In this document: positions 1 through 7,938 of the stretch, piece after piece
Layout: each line of letters starts with the position of its first letter
How positions within the stretch are numbered: the stretch's first letter is position 1
Origin: Flavobacteriaceae bacterium
GTDB taxonomy: Bacteria; Bacteroidota; Bacteroidia; Flavobacteriales; Flavobacteriaceae
NCBI GenBank assembly: GCA_002702745.1
Contig: PABM01000021.1
Coordinates: 45,802-77,414 of the forward strand
DNA: 31,613 nucleotides
Direction of reading: 5' to 3'
The notes under the pieces: model-generated
Database searches by the model: none
Seen by the model: the letters and a program-made list of their open reading frames with translations, nothing else
Told to the model about the DNA's origin: nothing
Made by a program: the position numbers and the translations under genes

Positions 1-21
1 TAAATTAAACTAAATAAATTC

Positions 22-828
22 TTGGAGACATTTGAACTATTAGGGTTTTTTGGAGCATTTATGGTTGGTCTAATTTTAGGGTTGATTGGTAGTGGTGGAT
101 CTATACTTTCGGTCCCGATTCTTGTGTATTTGTTTGGAATAAACCCAATTACTGCTACAGCCTATTCCCTATTCATAGTTGGCACTACATCTTTAATTGG
201 TTCAATTAAGAATTTAAGAAATAAATTGATTAACTATTCAACAACATTATTATTTTCATTTTCAGCTGTTATCACCGTTTATTTAACAAGAAAATACCTT
301 ATACATTTGATTCCTGAGACCATAATAGACTCAGATTTGATATTTCTTAGTAAAAATCAATTAATAATGCTTCTGTTCTCGTTACTTATGCTAGTAGCAG
401 GTTTTTTAATGATAAAGAGAACCCCTAAAACCATTGTAGGGTTAAAACAAACCAGAACAATAGCTCCAAATAAATTCTTAATTTTTACAGAAGGGTCGTT
501 AATAGGTTTTTTGACAGGTTTGGTAGGTGCTGGTGGCGGATTTATAATTATCCCTATTCTTGTAATTCTTTCTGATTTAAGAATGAAAGCAGCTATTGCA
601 ACTTCACTAGCGATAATCTCATTAAAATCATTAATTGGTTTTATAGGGGATGTTCAAAATCTTAGAATTGATTGGATATTTTTACTATTATTCACCTCAG
701 TTTCTGTAATCGGAATATTTATCGGTCAATTATTTTCACAGAAAGTCCCTGAAAATAAACTAAAAATGGTTTTCGGTTTATTTGTAATTATTATAGGAAT
801 TAGTATTCTATTTATTGAACTTACTTAG
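22..828 (+). CDS. TauE/SafE family sulfite/anion exporter-like membrane protein
   Basis: A predicted inner-membrane permease of the TauE/SafE (DUF81) family, whose members export sulfite, sulfoacetate or related small anions; the substrate here is not known. The 268-residue protein is almost entirely hydrophobic and shows the family's internal duplication: a glycine-rich GLIGSGG at residues 20-26, and its counterpart GLVGAGGG at 166-173, each followed by a membrane segment with a VP or IP. The chosen start is TTG at 22 because it keeps the first membrane helix whole and an in-frame stop lies at position 1; the first ATG (61) would cut into that helix. Its last 8 bases overlap a probable small gene on the opposite strand. 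No other sulfur gene is near, so context does not refine the substrate. Confidence 0.85.
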   Translation: METFELLGFFGAFMVGLILGLIGSGGSILSVPILVYLFGINPITATAYSLFIVGTTSLIGSIKNLRNKLINYSTTLLFSFSAVITVYLTRKYLIHLIPETIIDSDLIFLSKNQLIMLLFSLLMLVAGFLMIKRTPKTIVGLKQTRTIAPNKFLIFTEGSLIGFLTGLVGAGGGFIIIPILVILSDLRMKAAIATSLAIISLKSLIGFIGDVQNLRIDWIFLLLFTSVSVIGIFIGQLFSQKVPENKLKMVFGLFVIIIGISILFIELT

Positions 829-949
829 ATTTTTTTCCGAGCGCAAAGCCCAGGGGAAGAACGAGTAATAAAGCATAAAATTTGAATAGTAATCCAATCA
901 GCGGCACAATTATCATAAGCAAAATCCAAAAATTTTTATTTTTTATCAA
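821..949 (-). CDS. Probable 42-aa single-span membrane protein
   Basis: Reading leftward there is a 42-codon frame from TTG (949) to TAA (821-823). The product has a short basic N-terminus (IKNKN), a hydrophobic stretch with two prolines (about residues 6-35) and a positively charged C-terminal tail GKKSK, which looks like a small inner-membrane protein. It directly follows the stop codon of the RidA-like gene in the same frame, at the end of a tightly packed leftward run, and overlaps the last 8 bases of the convergent TauE gene. ATG at 916 would give a 31-residue version. I do not recognise the family. Shortness and the non-ATG start are the main doubts; an otherwise empty gap and membrane-protein composition are the support. 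Confidence 0.4.
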   Translation of the reverse strand: MIKNKNFWILLMIIVPLIGLLFKFYALLLVLPLGFALGKKSK

Positions 950-952
950 GAT

Positions 953-1447
953 TTAATTTTTTTTGATTGCCATACACTCAATTTCTAACTTAGCTTCTAA
1001 AGCTAAACCACTCCCTGCAAAAGCACTTCTGGCAGGTAATTTTTGGGGGTTAAAAAACTTCTTATACTCTTGACTCATTAAGGGCCAATCTTTTATGTCT
1101 GAGAGCATACAAGTACATTTAAAAATATCATCCATTGATCCCCCCATTTTTTCAAGTTTATTTTTGATGTTAGTTAATGTTTGTCTAGTTTCAGCTTCAA
1201 TACCTCCATCGATTAGTGTACCATCAGGAAGTGTTCCTATTTCGCCGGATAGAAAAATGATACCATTAACCACTGTGGCTTCAGAAAATGGATATCCACG
1301 GTCAATATTTTCTTGAGAATTTATAAACTCTATAGTATTTAAATTTGAGTTTGAATTATTGGCTTTAACATCCTTATTACCAACTTTTAAGGAAATACAG
1401 GAATTAAAAATTAAAAAGATTAATAAAAAAACATAATTAACCTTCAT
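953..1447 (-). CDS. RidA family (YjgF/UK114) lipoprotein
   Basis: A RidA-type imine/enamine deaminase domain carried on a lipoprotein signal. From ATG at 1447 the 164-residue protein begins MKVNYVFLLIFLIFNSC, a classic signal peptidase II leader with lipidated Cys17, then a polar linker (residues about 18-45) and the RidA fold. The family arginine that binds the substrate carboxylate is present in PARSAF (R140), and the glutamate in EIEC (E156) matches the active-site acid. A longer frame from 1486 adds 13 residues before the signal peptide and is unlikely. The start overlaps the upstream gene by 11 bases, which suggests translational coupling. Most RidA proteins are cytosolic and clear 2-aminoacrylate, so a lipid-anchored form should act in the periplasm on some other imine; no substrate can be read from context. 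Confidence 0.82.
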   Translation of the reverse strand: MKVNYVFLLIFLIFNSCISLKVGNKDVKANNSNSNLNTIEFINSQENIDRGYPFSEATVVNGIIFLSGEIGTLPDGTLIDGGIEAETRQTLTNIKNKLEKMGGSMDDIFKCTCMLSDIKDWPLMSQEYKKFFNPQKLPARSAFAGSGLALEAKLEIECMAIKKN

Positions 1448-1961
1448 GATTTTCAAATTTAGAGTTATTAAATACCAGGAATACAAAAATTAGTATTCCA
1501 ATTGATGAGACTATAGTGGTTAAAATTCCAGAGTTTGATAAAACTATATAATCTGAAACAATATCAAACAGAACCAAAGCTAAGAAAACCTGTTTTCTTT
1601 GATCATAAAAGAGCGCAGAGATTCTTTTATAATATGTGGCTAATCCAAACCAAATTGCAGGAATTACACTCAAGACAAATAATAGTATCCATCCAAAAGT
1701 GAATGAGTTTAGAAAGTCGTTTAAATAAAATTCTGGATTATCAACAATTTTCTTAGCTAACTCATCACCAAAGGCTTGTATCGCCATCTGATTTTCAAGT
1801 GACGGATCAGAAATATCAAAATTTCCTAAGGATGTAAAATATGATGTCCATTTTGAAATTAATGTAATAATTAAAGGGATTGAAAGAACTATTGTAAACA
1901 ATGTTCTTAAAAAAAAGATTGTACCGCTGATAGTTCCAGCGAAAGAAAAAAATTTTTTCAT
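1437..1961 (-). CDS. Hypothetical multi-pass membrane protein, faintly DUF805-like
   Basis: A 174-residue protein from ATG at 1961 (MKKFFSF...). An in-frame ATG at 1994 would add 11 residues and overlap the preceding gene by 8 bases; the downstream ATG gives a better membrane-protein start. It has a first hydrophobic helix at about residues 10-35, a soluble loop of some 50 residues, then three further hydrophobic segments and a short polar tail. The pattern of FSFAG near the N-terminus and an AxxYKRxxALFYDQ motif before the third helix is faintly like DUF805 membrane proteins, but I would not assign it on that. It sits in a leftward run between the DUF1295 gene (25-base gap) and the lipidated RidA gene (11-base overlap), so these are probably cotranscribed. 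Function unknown. Confidence 0.7.
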   Translation of the reverse strand: MKKFFSFAGTISGTIFFLRTLFTIVLSIPLIITLISKWTSYFTSLGNFDISDPSLENQMAIQAFGDELAKKIVDNPEFYLNDFLNSFTFGWILLFVLSVIPAIWFGLATYYKRISALFYDQRKQVFLALVLFDIVSDYIVLSNSGILTTIVSSIGILIFVFLVFNNSKFENHEG

Positions 1962-1986
1962 GGTTAGTTTTTTACAAAAATCAAAA

Positions 1987-2832
1987 TTAACCAAAAATTC
2001 TAAAAAAAAGCCTAGGTGTATTTTTTAAATATTCTTTGTAAGAATCAAGATGTCCCCATTTTTTATCTCCTTGATTTTCAAGTATTCTAATTCCAGAGAT
2101 GTAAACTAACAAAATATATACAAAGATTGGTGAAATCAATGTTAAGTACTGTAAATCTTGAAGTGATGAAAATGACATAACTGCCACTCCAAACCATAAC
2201 AATATTTCACCCAAGTAATTAGGGTGTCTTGAATAAGACCATAACCCAGTTGAAATAAATTTACCCTTATTATTTACGTTTTTTCTAAAAACTGTTTTTT
2301 GATGATCTGCAATAACTTCGATTATGAAACCTAAAATAAATATCAGTAATCCAATATAAAATACATTATTCATTATTATTCCAGAATATGAAGAAAGAGC
2401 AGTTAAAACACATAACAAACACATTGAAACCCACATTCCTTGAAGAGTCCAAGTCATAAAAAATCTTGTAAAATTTGTTTTAATTTCTCTAAATCTTCTA
2501 TCCTCTCCAGCTTTATGAATTCTCATAAATAAGAAAGAACCAAGTCTTATTGCCCAAATGGCAACACAGGAAACAATCACATAATCAGAAATTTTTCCTG
2601 AGTCAGTAATGTACATAGCAGCAAGGATAGCTGTTAAATAAGTGATACTACCTGTTAAATCAAAAAACTTTTCAGTTTGAAAAATATAAGCAGGAATAAA
2701 ACATATCCATTGAATTGAAAAAATCAATAAAATTAAATTTTTCACAAGTTGTAAATCTGTCAATAATGCAATTTGAAAAGGAATGTAAAAAGCTATAATT
2801 GAAGATAAGATGTTAAATAAATGATTCTTCAT
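1987..2832 (-). CDS. DUF1295 / steroid 5-alpha-reductase-like membrane protein
   Basis: A 281-residue polytopic membrane protein with about seven hydrophobic segments. The signature of the DUF1295 / 3-oxo-5-alpha-steroid 4-dehydrogenase C-terminal family is clear: GLWSYSRHPNYLGE (residues 196-209), preceded by an EVIADHQK loop (172-179) and an upstream GEDRRFRE motif (109-116). Relatives include isoprenylcysteine methyltransferases and sterol reductases that use this H-P-N-Y-x-G-E segment for cofactor binding. Many bacterial DUF1295 proteins have no known substrate, and none can be proposed here beyond a lipid-soluble compound. The ATG start overlaps the stop of the 86-aa gene by 4 bases (ATGA), a standard coupling arrangement. 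Confidence 0.85.
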   Translation of the reverse strand: MKNHLFNILSSIIAFYIPFQIALLTDLQLVKNLILLIFSIQWICFIPAYIFQTEKFFDLTGSITYLTAILAAMYITDSGKISDYVIVSCVAIWAIRLGSFLFMRIHKAGEDRRFREIKTNFTRFFMTWTLQGMWVSMCLLCVLTALSSYSGIIMNNVFYIGLLIFILGFIIEVIADHQKTVFRKNVNNKGKFISTGLWSYSRHPNYLGEILLWFGVAVMSFSSLQDLQYLTLISPIFVYILLVYISGIRILENQGDKKWGHLDSYKEYLKNTPRLFFRIFG

Positions 2833-3089
2833 TTTAATAAAATATAAGTGATAAAAAGTAATAAATACACCCCTAAATACAATCTGTATTTATTTCTTGT
2901 TATAATATAATCTTTATTCTGTGGAAAAATATTAAAAAACAACCCTTTTAATTCTTTAATGAATAATGGTTTAATATTAATCTTCCAATCATCAGTCTGA
3001 TAAACAATCTTTCTAAATTTACTTCTAAAAAAAGTGCTTGGAATTCCCCAAACTAATAGTGCAATAAACAAATAACAATCCATTGGCAT
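2829..3089 (-). CDS. Small two-helix membrane protein of unknown function
   Basis: An 86-residue protein (84 if the second ATG at 3083 is used). It has a hydrophobic N-terminal segment (residues about 4-17), a basic middle section (RSKFRK, KIN, KPLFIKELK) and a C-terminal hydrophobic helix of about 16 residues. It is the first gene of the leftward run and its TGA stop overlaps the ATG of the DUF1295 gene, so it is probably a partner of or cotranslated with that protein. I recognise no family. Its start region lies back to back with the HDAC-like gene; about 53 bp separate the two start codons. Confidence 0.62.
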   Translation of the reverse strand: MPMDCYLFIALLVWGIPSTFFRSKFRKIVYQTDDWKINIKPLFIKELKGLFFNIFPQNKDYIITRNKYRLYLGVYLLLFITYILLK

Positions 3090-3142
3090 ATTTTGTGTTA
3101 CATATTTATTTAATCAAAATTTGTTCCATTTATCTTGAAAAT

Positions 3143-4045
3143 ATGCTCAAAATTGCACATGATAAAATATATAATCACCCATTGAAGGAAAATCACAGGT
3201 TTCCAATGATAAAATATGAACTGATTCCTCAGCAATTAATAATTGAAAATACATGTAATGAAAATAATTTTTTCAATCCTGGTGATTTAAAAGATGATGT
3301 TATTCTTCTTACTCATGAATCTAATTATTATAATAAATTAATAAATCAAAAATTAGAAAAAAAAGAGATGAGAGCTATTGGTTTTCCTATGTCTAAAAAA
3401 CTTATTCAAAGAGAAAAAAAAATAGTTCAAGGTACTATTGAATGTGCGCTAAATTCCATCAAATTCGGAGTTTCTATGAATATAGCTGGTGGCACTCATC
3501 ATGCTTTTACTAATCGGGCAGAGGCATTTTGTATCTTAAATGATCAAGCTATAGCCGCAAATTTTTTAATTAAAAATAATTACTGTCAAAGGATATTAAT
3601 TTTGGATTTAGATGTTCACCAAGGAAACGGAACAGCTGAAATATTCAGAAAAAATAAAAATGTTTTCACTGCTTCTTTTCATGGAGAAAAGAACTATCCA
3701 TTTAGAAAAGAAATTAGTGATTTTGATTATGGTTTTAGTGATGGAACAAGTGATCAGCAATACTTAGATAAAATTAAGTATGATGTTCCTCGGCTAATCG
3801 ATAGTTTCAAGCCGGATTTTATTTTTTATTTATCTGGAGTTGATATAATCAAAAATGACAAACTTGGAAGATTATCTGTTTCTATAAAAGGGTGTAAGGA
3901 AAGGGACAGATTTGTGTTAAATTATTGTAAAACTAACAGAATTCCGGTTCAGATAAGTATGGGTGGAGGATATTCCCCAATATTAAGGGATATTATAGAA
4001 GCACACTCGAATACTTTCAGATTAGCACAAGAAATTTATTTTTGA
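3143..4045 (+). CDS. HDAC-like (class IV type) deacetylase
   Basis: A 300-residue member of the zinc-dependent histone deacetylase / acetoin-utilisation / acetylpolyamine amidohydrolase family. All catalytic positions are visible: the HH pair in GGTHH (H119, H120), zinc ligands in DLDVH (D157, H159) and SGVD (D234), and the transition-state tyrosine in GGGY (Y277). The N-terminal HPLxxxHRFPMxKYEL motif (residues 12-26) and the GDKLGRL-like segment after D234 are typical of the bacterial class IV-like branch. The frame is open 20 codons further upstream (3083), but those residues resemble no family member and would overlap the divergent gene, so I start at ATG 3143. The substrate is likely an acetylated lysine, polyamine or small metabolite; it cannot be told from sequence. 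Confidence 0.9.
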   Translation: MLKIAHDKIYNHPLKENHRFPMIKYELIPQQLIIENTCNENNFFNPGDLKDDVILLTHESNYYNKLINQKLEKKEMRAIGFPMSKKLIQREKKIVQGTIECALNSIKFGVSMNIAGGTHHAFTNRAEAFCILNDQAIAANFLIKNNYCQRILILDLDVHQGNGTAEIFRKNKNVFTASFHGEKNYPFRKEISDFDYGFSDGTSDQQYLDKIKYDVPRLIDSFKPDFIFYLSGVDIIKNDKLGRLSVSIKGCKERDRFVLNYCKTNRIPVQISMGGGYSPILRDIIEAHSNTFRLAQEIYF

Positions 4046-4060
4046 ATAAATATTATAAAT

Positions 4061-4213
4061 TTATTTTTTAAGAGAAATAAATCTACCATCTTGTCCGCGT
4101 CTTTTTTCAAGATTTTTGATTTTTAAAAAATCATTCCTCTTAAACCTTTTACCGTTAACATACAGATGACTAACACCACTTGGAAATTCTATATTTAAAA
4201 GATTTCTTTTCAT
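4061..4213 (-). CDS. Probable 50-aa basic protein
   Basis: A leftward ATG frame of exactly 50 codons ending in TAA at 4061-4063. The product is strongly basic (about 15 Lys/Arg) with a non-random look: an N-terminal MKRNLL, a central SHLYVNGKRFKR that reads like a beta-hairpin, and a C-terminal KRRGQDGRFISLKK. Codon choice matches neighbouring genes. It fills most of the gap between the convergent HDAC-like gene and the lipoprotein gene downstream, with a poly-A/T run just before the start. I do not recognise a family. A small nucleic-acid-binding or ribosome-associated protein would fit the charge, but that is only inference. It could also be spurious. Confidence 0.45.
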   Translation of the reverse strand: MKRNLLNIEFPSGVSHLYVNGKRFKRNDFLKIKNLEKRRGQDGRFISLKK

Positions 4214-4434
4214 TAAAAAAAAAAGGGAGATAAATCTAAGAAAAAAAATATGGTTTTGTGAAAAAAAAATTAATTTTTTATGTTATTTGATTGATTATTA
4301 ATAAATTATTTACCAATAAGACAAGTCACCTCTTCCCCATCATATCTGTTAAATCTATTATTTGAAAAAAGTGCGTACTTTTTGCATACTCCTAAAAACG
4401 CAGTAAACTGTAGTAAAACTGTAAAAACTCTTAA
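4214..4434. other. AT-rich intergenic stretch, no gene seen
   Basis: About 220 bp between the probable 50-aa gene and the end of the large lipoprotein gene. It is dominated by A and T runs, with no frame over about 20 codons that looks coding. Near its right end there is an imperfect tandem pair, AGTAAACTGT (4402-4411) and AGTAAAACTGT (4412-4422), just past the lipoprotein stop codon. No GC-rich hairpin that would serve as a terminator is visible. The promoter of the 50-aa gene should lie here; TAGATTTA read leftward just upstream of its start is a 7/8 match to TAnnTTTG. Confidence 0.4.
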
Positions 4435-5841
4435 CTACATCATACAGTCAAATACTAGTTCTTTTGAAAAGATTGGAGTTGTCATATTATTTTCAAAATA
4501 CTCTACTAAAATAATAACAGGTTCATATCCATTTGGTGTTCCGTCTTCATCATATGACCAATTAGTATCCCAACTAACCATAACCCCTATATCAGCGAAA
4601 TCAGCATTGAGAATCAGTTCATCTGCAAGTGGTGCATTATTTCCACCTAAGTCAAGTGTCGATACTGTTGTCCATCCACTAGATTCATCAGGTATTGGAA
4701 CATATTCAATTGGACTAGTAATTTTAACAAACCACCAAGGCCAACAATATCCATTTTCATCCTCATTACACAAATCGTTTTCACTTAACAATGTCATCTT
4801 AACCTTAAGCTGTGCACAATCTTCTGAATTTTTTATTGCTTTTAAACTATAATATTCTGTATCATTATCAATAATATCAGTACAAAGGTCGTTAATTTCA
4901 TCCTCGTTAGTATCCGGAATATCGATTATATTTGGGTTTAAAATATTCATACCCCAAGAACCAGAAATTGGGTACTCAAAAATATTTGTACTTATTATTT
5001 CATATGATGAGTTTGTTATAAAGTCCTCAATATAGACTGAAAAATTAGGAACATTTATATCAATACCTAAATTTTCATATCTGTCTTCAATATTATTTGT
5101 AATTTCTTCTGGACTTAATAAAACAGCTTGTGAGATAAGTTGACTTCCTATTGTTTCAGAATTTAACTCCCCATCAGTTCTAATATCAGTAATTATATTA
5201 GCCATAATTTCAGAAAACTCTGCTTCAGTTCTTAATCCCTGCAAAATTGATGATATGGCGATTAAAATAGCGTCACCCTCAGAACTTCCTGAAATATTAA
5301 GATTTTCTGAGCTATCAATTGATTGAGAAATATTAAATATTGATAAAATTTCAGATTGAGCCTGTGATTTTGCATCTTCTATTGTACTTGAATTATTCAT
5401 AATTAAATACTCAACTCTTGCCTTTTCAAGATGAGTCAAAACATTCAAATTAATACTTGAAACATCAGAAATATCGGAAATTGCATTTAAAGTTATTTGG
5501 GAATTAGATTGGACTCCACAAACCTCATTGAAATAAAAACCATCTACCCTCAATGTTGCAAATGGAGAAACTAAGGATACTCCGTTTATTTCAAATACCC
5601 CAGAATTATCAATTATTTGTGTTGTGTAGTTTAAACCAGTTGGATTGAAATTTTCATCTAACTCAGATAATATTATTGAAGACCCATTTAAAAAAGGACC
5701 TTTTTGTGCAAAACCGGAAACAAAAGCATTTTCAATATTATTCGTTGGATTATTTGAATCAGAATTATTTTCAGATGGTGAAGAGTCGTCACTACAACTT
5801 AGAATAAAGGCAAAAGCTAAAAATAATATTAATTTTCTCAT
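4435..5841 (-). CDS. Large putative surface-exposed lipoprotein
   Basis: A 468-residue protein starting MRKLILFLAFAFILSC, a lipoprotein signal with Cys16. The next residues, SDDSS, resemble the acidic lipoprotein export signal that sends Bacteroidota lipoproteins to the cell surface; the other lipoproteins in this window lack it. A Ser/Asn/Asp-rich linker (17-40) leads into a domain beginning GFAQKGPFLNGSS (about 43-55), followed by a beta-rich TTQ..DNSGVFEI segment. I have seen this arrangement in secreted Bacteroidota and Fibrobacter proteins, but I cannot give it a function. The middle (about 125-260) is probably helical and the C-terminal half is acidic with several Cys and Trp. It is flanked by gaps on both sides and is probably transcribed alone. 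Confidence 0.72.
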   Translation of the reverse strand: MRKLILFLAFAFILSCSDDSSPSENNSDSNNPTNNIENAFVSGFAQKGPFLNGSSIILSELDENFNPTGLNYTTQIIDNSGVFEINGVSLVSPFATLRVDGFYFNEVCGVQSNSQITLNAISDISDVSSINLNVLTHLEKARVEYLIMNNSSTIEDAKSQAQSEILSIFNISQSIDSSENLNISGSSEGDAILIAISSILQGLRTEAEFSEIMANIITDIRTDGELNSETIGSQLISQAVLLSPEEITNNIEDRYENLGIDINVPNFSVYIEDFITNSSYEIISTNIFEYPISGSWGMNILNPNIIDIPDTNEDEINDLCTDIIDNDTEYYSLKAIKNSEDCAQLKVKMTLLSENDLCNEDENGYCWPWWFVKITSPIEYVPIPDESSGWTTVSTLDLGGNNAPLADELILNADFADIGVMVSWDTNWSYDEDGTPNGYEPVIILVEYFENNMTTPIFSKELVFDCMM

Positions 5842-5906
5842 ATCATTAAATTACAATAATAAATTTTATTTTATTATTTTTACATAAATACTTGATTATC
5901 AATAAT

Positions 5907-7292
5907 TTACTTGCCGATACAGAATTTTGAAAATATATTTCCTAAAACTTCGTCATTGGATATTTCGCCGGTGAGTTCACCTAAAAAATATATTGCCTGT
6001 TTAATGTCTATTGCCAATAGATCAGATGATATATTTTTAGATATTGAGATTTTTACCTTGTGGATTTCTTCATAAGTTTTATTTAACAAGTCATAATGTC
6101 TTGAATTTGATATAGTGTAATTATCAATCTGGCTTGTTAAGTTATTTATGTATGAAATAATTTCATCTCTTAAATTATCAATATTTAACTTATTTTTTGC
6201 ACTTATTGATATGGGGTTAAACTCGTCTAAATCACTTACTAAAGTTTCAGATTTTATATCATTTTTATTTAATAATGTTATCAATTTAGCATTTGGAAAT
6301 TTATTATCAATATCAGTAAGATAATTTACATAATGATTTAATTTTTCTTTATTTAGAGTCGAGTAATCAATCAAGAAAATAATAATTTCTGATTCATTCA
6401 TTTTTTTGAAAGTTCTCTCAATTCCAATATTCTCAATTTCATCCTCTGTATTTCTGATGCCGGCTGTATCAATAAATCTACATTTAACACCATTTATATT
6501 TATTTGATCTTCAATTGTATCCCTTGTTGTTCCTGCTATTGAGCTTACAATTGCACGTTCTTCATTAAGTAATGTATTTAACAGAGTAGATTTTCCTGTA
6601 TTAGGTTCACCAACAATAGCTATTGGTATTCCGTTTTTAATAACATTTCCTGTCTTAAATGAGTCGATTAGCTTTTTTAAAATAAAAGTAATTTTATCTA
6701 ATAATTTATTTAATTCCTTTTTGTTCGCAAACTCTACATCCTCTTGTGAAAAATCTAATTCTAATTCGATTAACGAGGCAAAGTTTACTAACTCACTTCT
6801 TAAATCATTAATATCATTTTTAAAACCTCCTCTCATTTGGTTCATAGCTAACCTGTGTGAGGCCTCAGTATTACTAGAAATCAAATCTGCAACTGATTCA
6901 GCTTGACTTAAATCCATTTTACCATTTAAAAAGGATCGCATCGTAAATTCGCCGGGATTAGCCACCCTACAATTATGATTTAATAGTAGCTGAATAATAG
7001 ATTCCTGAATAAAAATACTTCCATGACATGAAATCTCGACCAAGTCTTCGCCTGTATATGATTTAGGGTTTCTAAAAACAGTTATTAATACCTTATCAAT
7101 GGTTCTATCATCTTCAACAATGTAACCCAACTGAACAGTGTTAGCTTTTTGGTCTTTTAATTTGATTTTTTCTACTCCATTAAATATTTTATCAGCGATT
7201 GAAATACTTTCAGAACCAGAAATTCTAATCATAGAAATAGCTCCGATTCCAGATGGTGATGCTAATGCCAGTATGTTATCATTTTTTATCAA
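5907..7292 (-). CDS. mnmE: MnmE (TrmE), tRNA wobble-uridine modification GTPase
   Basis: MnmE with MnmG installs the 5-carboxymethylaminomethyl group on U34 of tRNAs that read two-codon boxes, in the cytoplasm. The 461-residue protein has the N-terminal tetrahydrofolate-binding domain (to about 120), a helical domain, and an inserted GTPase domain with G1 GEPNTGKS (228-235), G2 TTRDT (255-259), G3 DTAG (275-278) and G4 NKND (342-345). It ends in the family's invariant CIGK, so the catalytic cysteine (458) is intact. The start is TTG at 7292, placed by the conserved IALASPSGIGAI-type N-terminus. It follows the rhomboid gene by 2 bases and is likely cotranscribed with it. mnmG is not in the window. 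Confidence 0.97.
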   Translation of the reverse strand: MIKNDNILALASPSGIGAISMIRISGSESISIADKIFNGVEKIKLKDQKANTVQLGYIVEDDRTIDKVLITVFRNPKSYTGEDLVEISCHGSIFIQESIIQLLLNHNCRVANPGEFTMRSFLNGKMDLSQAESVADLISSNTEASHRLAMNQMRGGFKNDINDLRSELVNFASLIELELDFSQEDVEFANKKELNKLLDKITFILKKLIDSFKTGNVIKNGIPIAIVGEPNTGKSTLLNTLLNEERAIVSSIAGTTRDTIEDQININGVKCRFIDTAGIRNTEDEIENIGIERTFKKMNESEIIIFLIDYSTLNKEKLNHYVNYLTDIDNKFPNAKLITLLNKNDIKSETLVSDLDEFNPISISAKNKLNIDNLRDEIISYINNLTSQIDNYTISNSRHYDLLNKTYEEIHKVKISISKNISSDLLAIDIKQAIYFLGELTGEISNDEVLGNIFSKFCIGK

Positions 7293-7294
7293 CG

Positions 7295-7918
7295 CTATTT
7301 AGATTTGATGTAAAAGTAAACAATAGGTATTAATAGAATTAAAACTGTGAATAAATTAGTAAATACAACAGCCGGTGAAATTAAAATAGTACTAAAAAAG
7401 CCAGCAATTGCTCCACCCAAATGTGCTTCATGACCAATATTATCATTAACTTTTTTCATTGAATAAATAGAATAAAACAAATAACCTAGGCCAAAGAGAT
7501 ATCCAGGCATCGGTAAAATAAAAAAGAATAAAGTCATCTCAGGATTTAACAAAATAGCTGAATAAACAATACCCATTACCGCACCGCTGGCACCAACAGC
7601 ACTATAATTTATATTATTTGAATTAAATTTATAGGTTAGCCAATTTCCAAATATCAAACTTGTAAAATATATAATTAAAAAATTTATCTCACCAACTCTA
7701 AAAATAACAGCATCTACAAAAAAATAAAGAGTAAACATATTAACAATCAAATGAGTCGTATCAACATGTAAAAAACCAGATGAAATGTATCTAATTACCT
7801 CCCCCCTTTTTATACGTAAAGGACTAAACTTGTATTTATTAAAGAATATGCGGTCTCTAAATCCTTTGTATGAGAAAAAAATATTTAAACCTATAATTAT
7901 AATCGCAACAGAGTTCAC
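7295..7918 (-). CDS. Rhomboid family intramembrane serine protease
   Basis: A 207-residue polytopic inner-membrane protein with about six hydrophobic segments. The serine-histidine dyad is complete: GASG with Ser111, and His166 in HEAHLGG. The HxxxN motif of the oxyanion region is also present (H56 to N60). Rhomboids cut single-span membrane proteins within or just outside the bilayer; the substrate here is unknown. The start is GTG at 7918. A TATATTTG promoter box for this gene lies at 7946-7939 on the minus strand, leaving a leader of only about a dozen bases. The gene is followed after 2 bases by mnmE. Confidence 0.93.
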   Translation of the reverse strand: MNSVAIIIIGLNIFFSYKGFRDRIFFNKYKFSPLRIKRGEVIRYISSGFLHVDTTHLIVNMFTLYFFVDAVIFRVGEINFLIIYFTSLIFGNWLTYKFNSNNINYSAVGASGAVMGIVYSAILLNPEMTLFFFILPMPGYLFGLGYLFYSIYSMKKVNDNIGHEAHLGGAIAGFFSTILISPAVVFTNLFTVLILLIPIVYFYIKSK

Positions 7919-7938
7919 AGAAAAAATATAAATGATGT

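Noticed and set aside
3083..3142. Longer N-terminus for the HDAC-like gene
   Set aside because: The 20 extra residues are hydrophobic with no family resemblance and would overlap the divergent gene; the family N-terminus begins at ATG 3143.
4402..4422. Imperfect repeat AGTAAACTGT / AGTAAAACTGT after the lipoprotein gene
   Set aside because: Only two unequal copies in AT-rich DNA, with no CRISPR-like spacing and no attachment-site features.
4382..4852. Open 156-codon frame on the plus strand opposite the lipoprotein gene
   Set aside because: It is antisense to a gene with a clear signal peptide and ordinary codon use; its product is low in coherence, with no recognisable domain.
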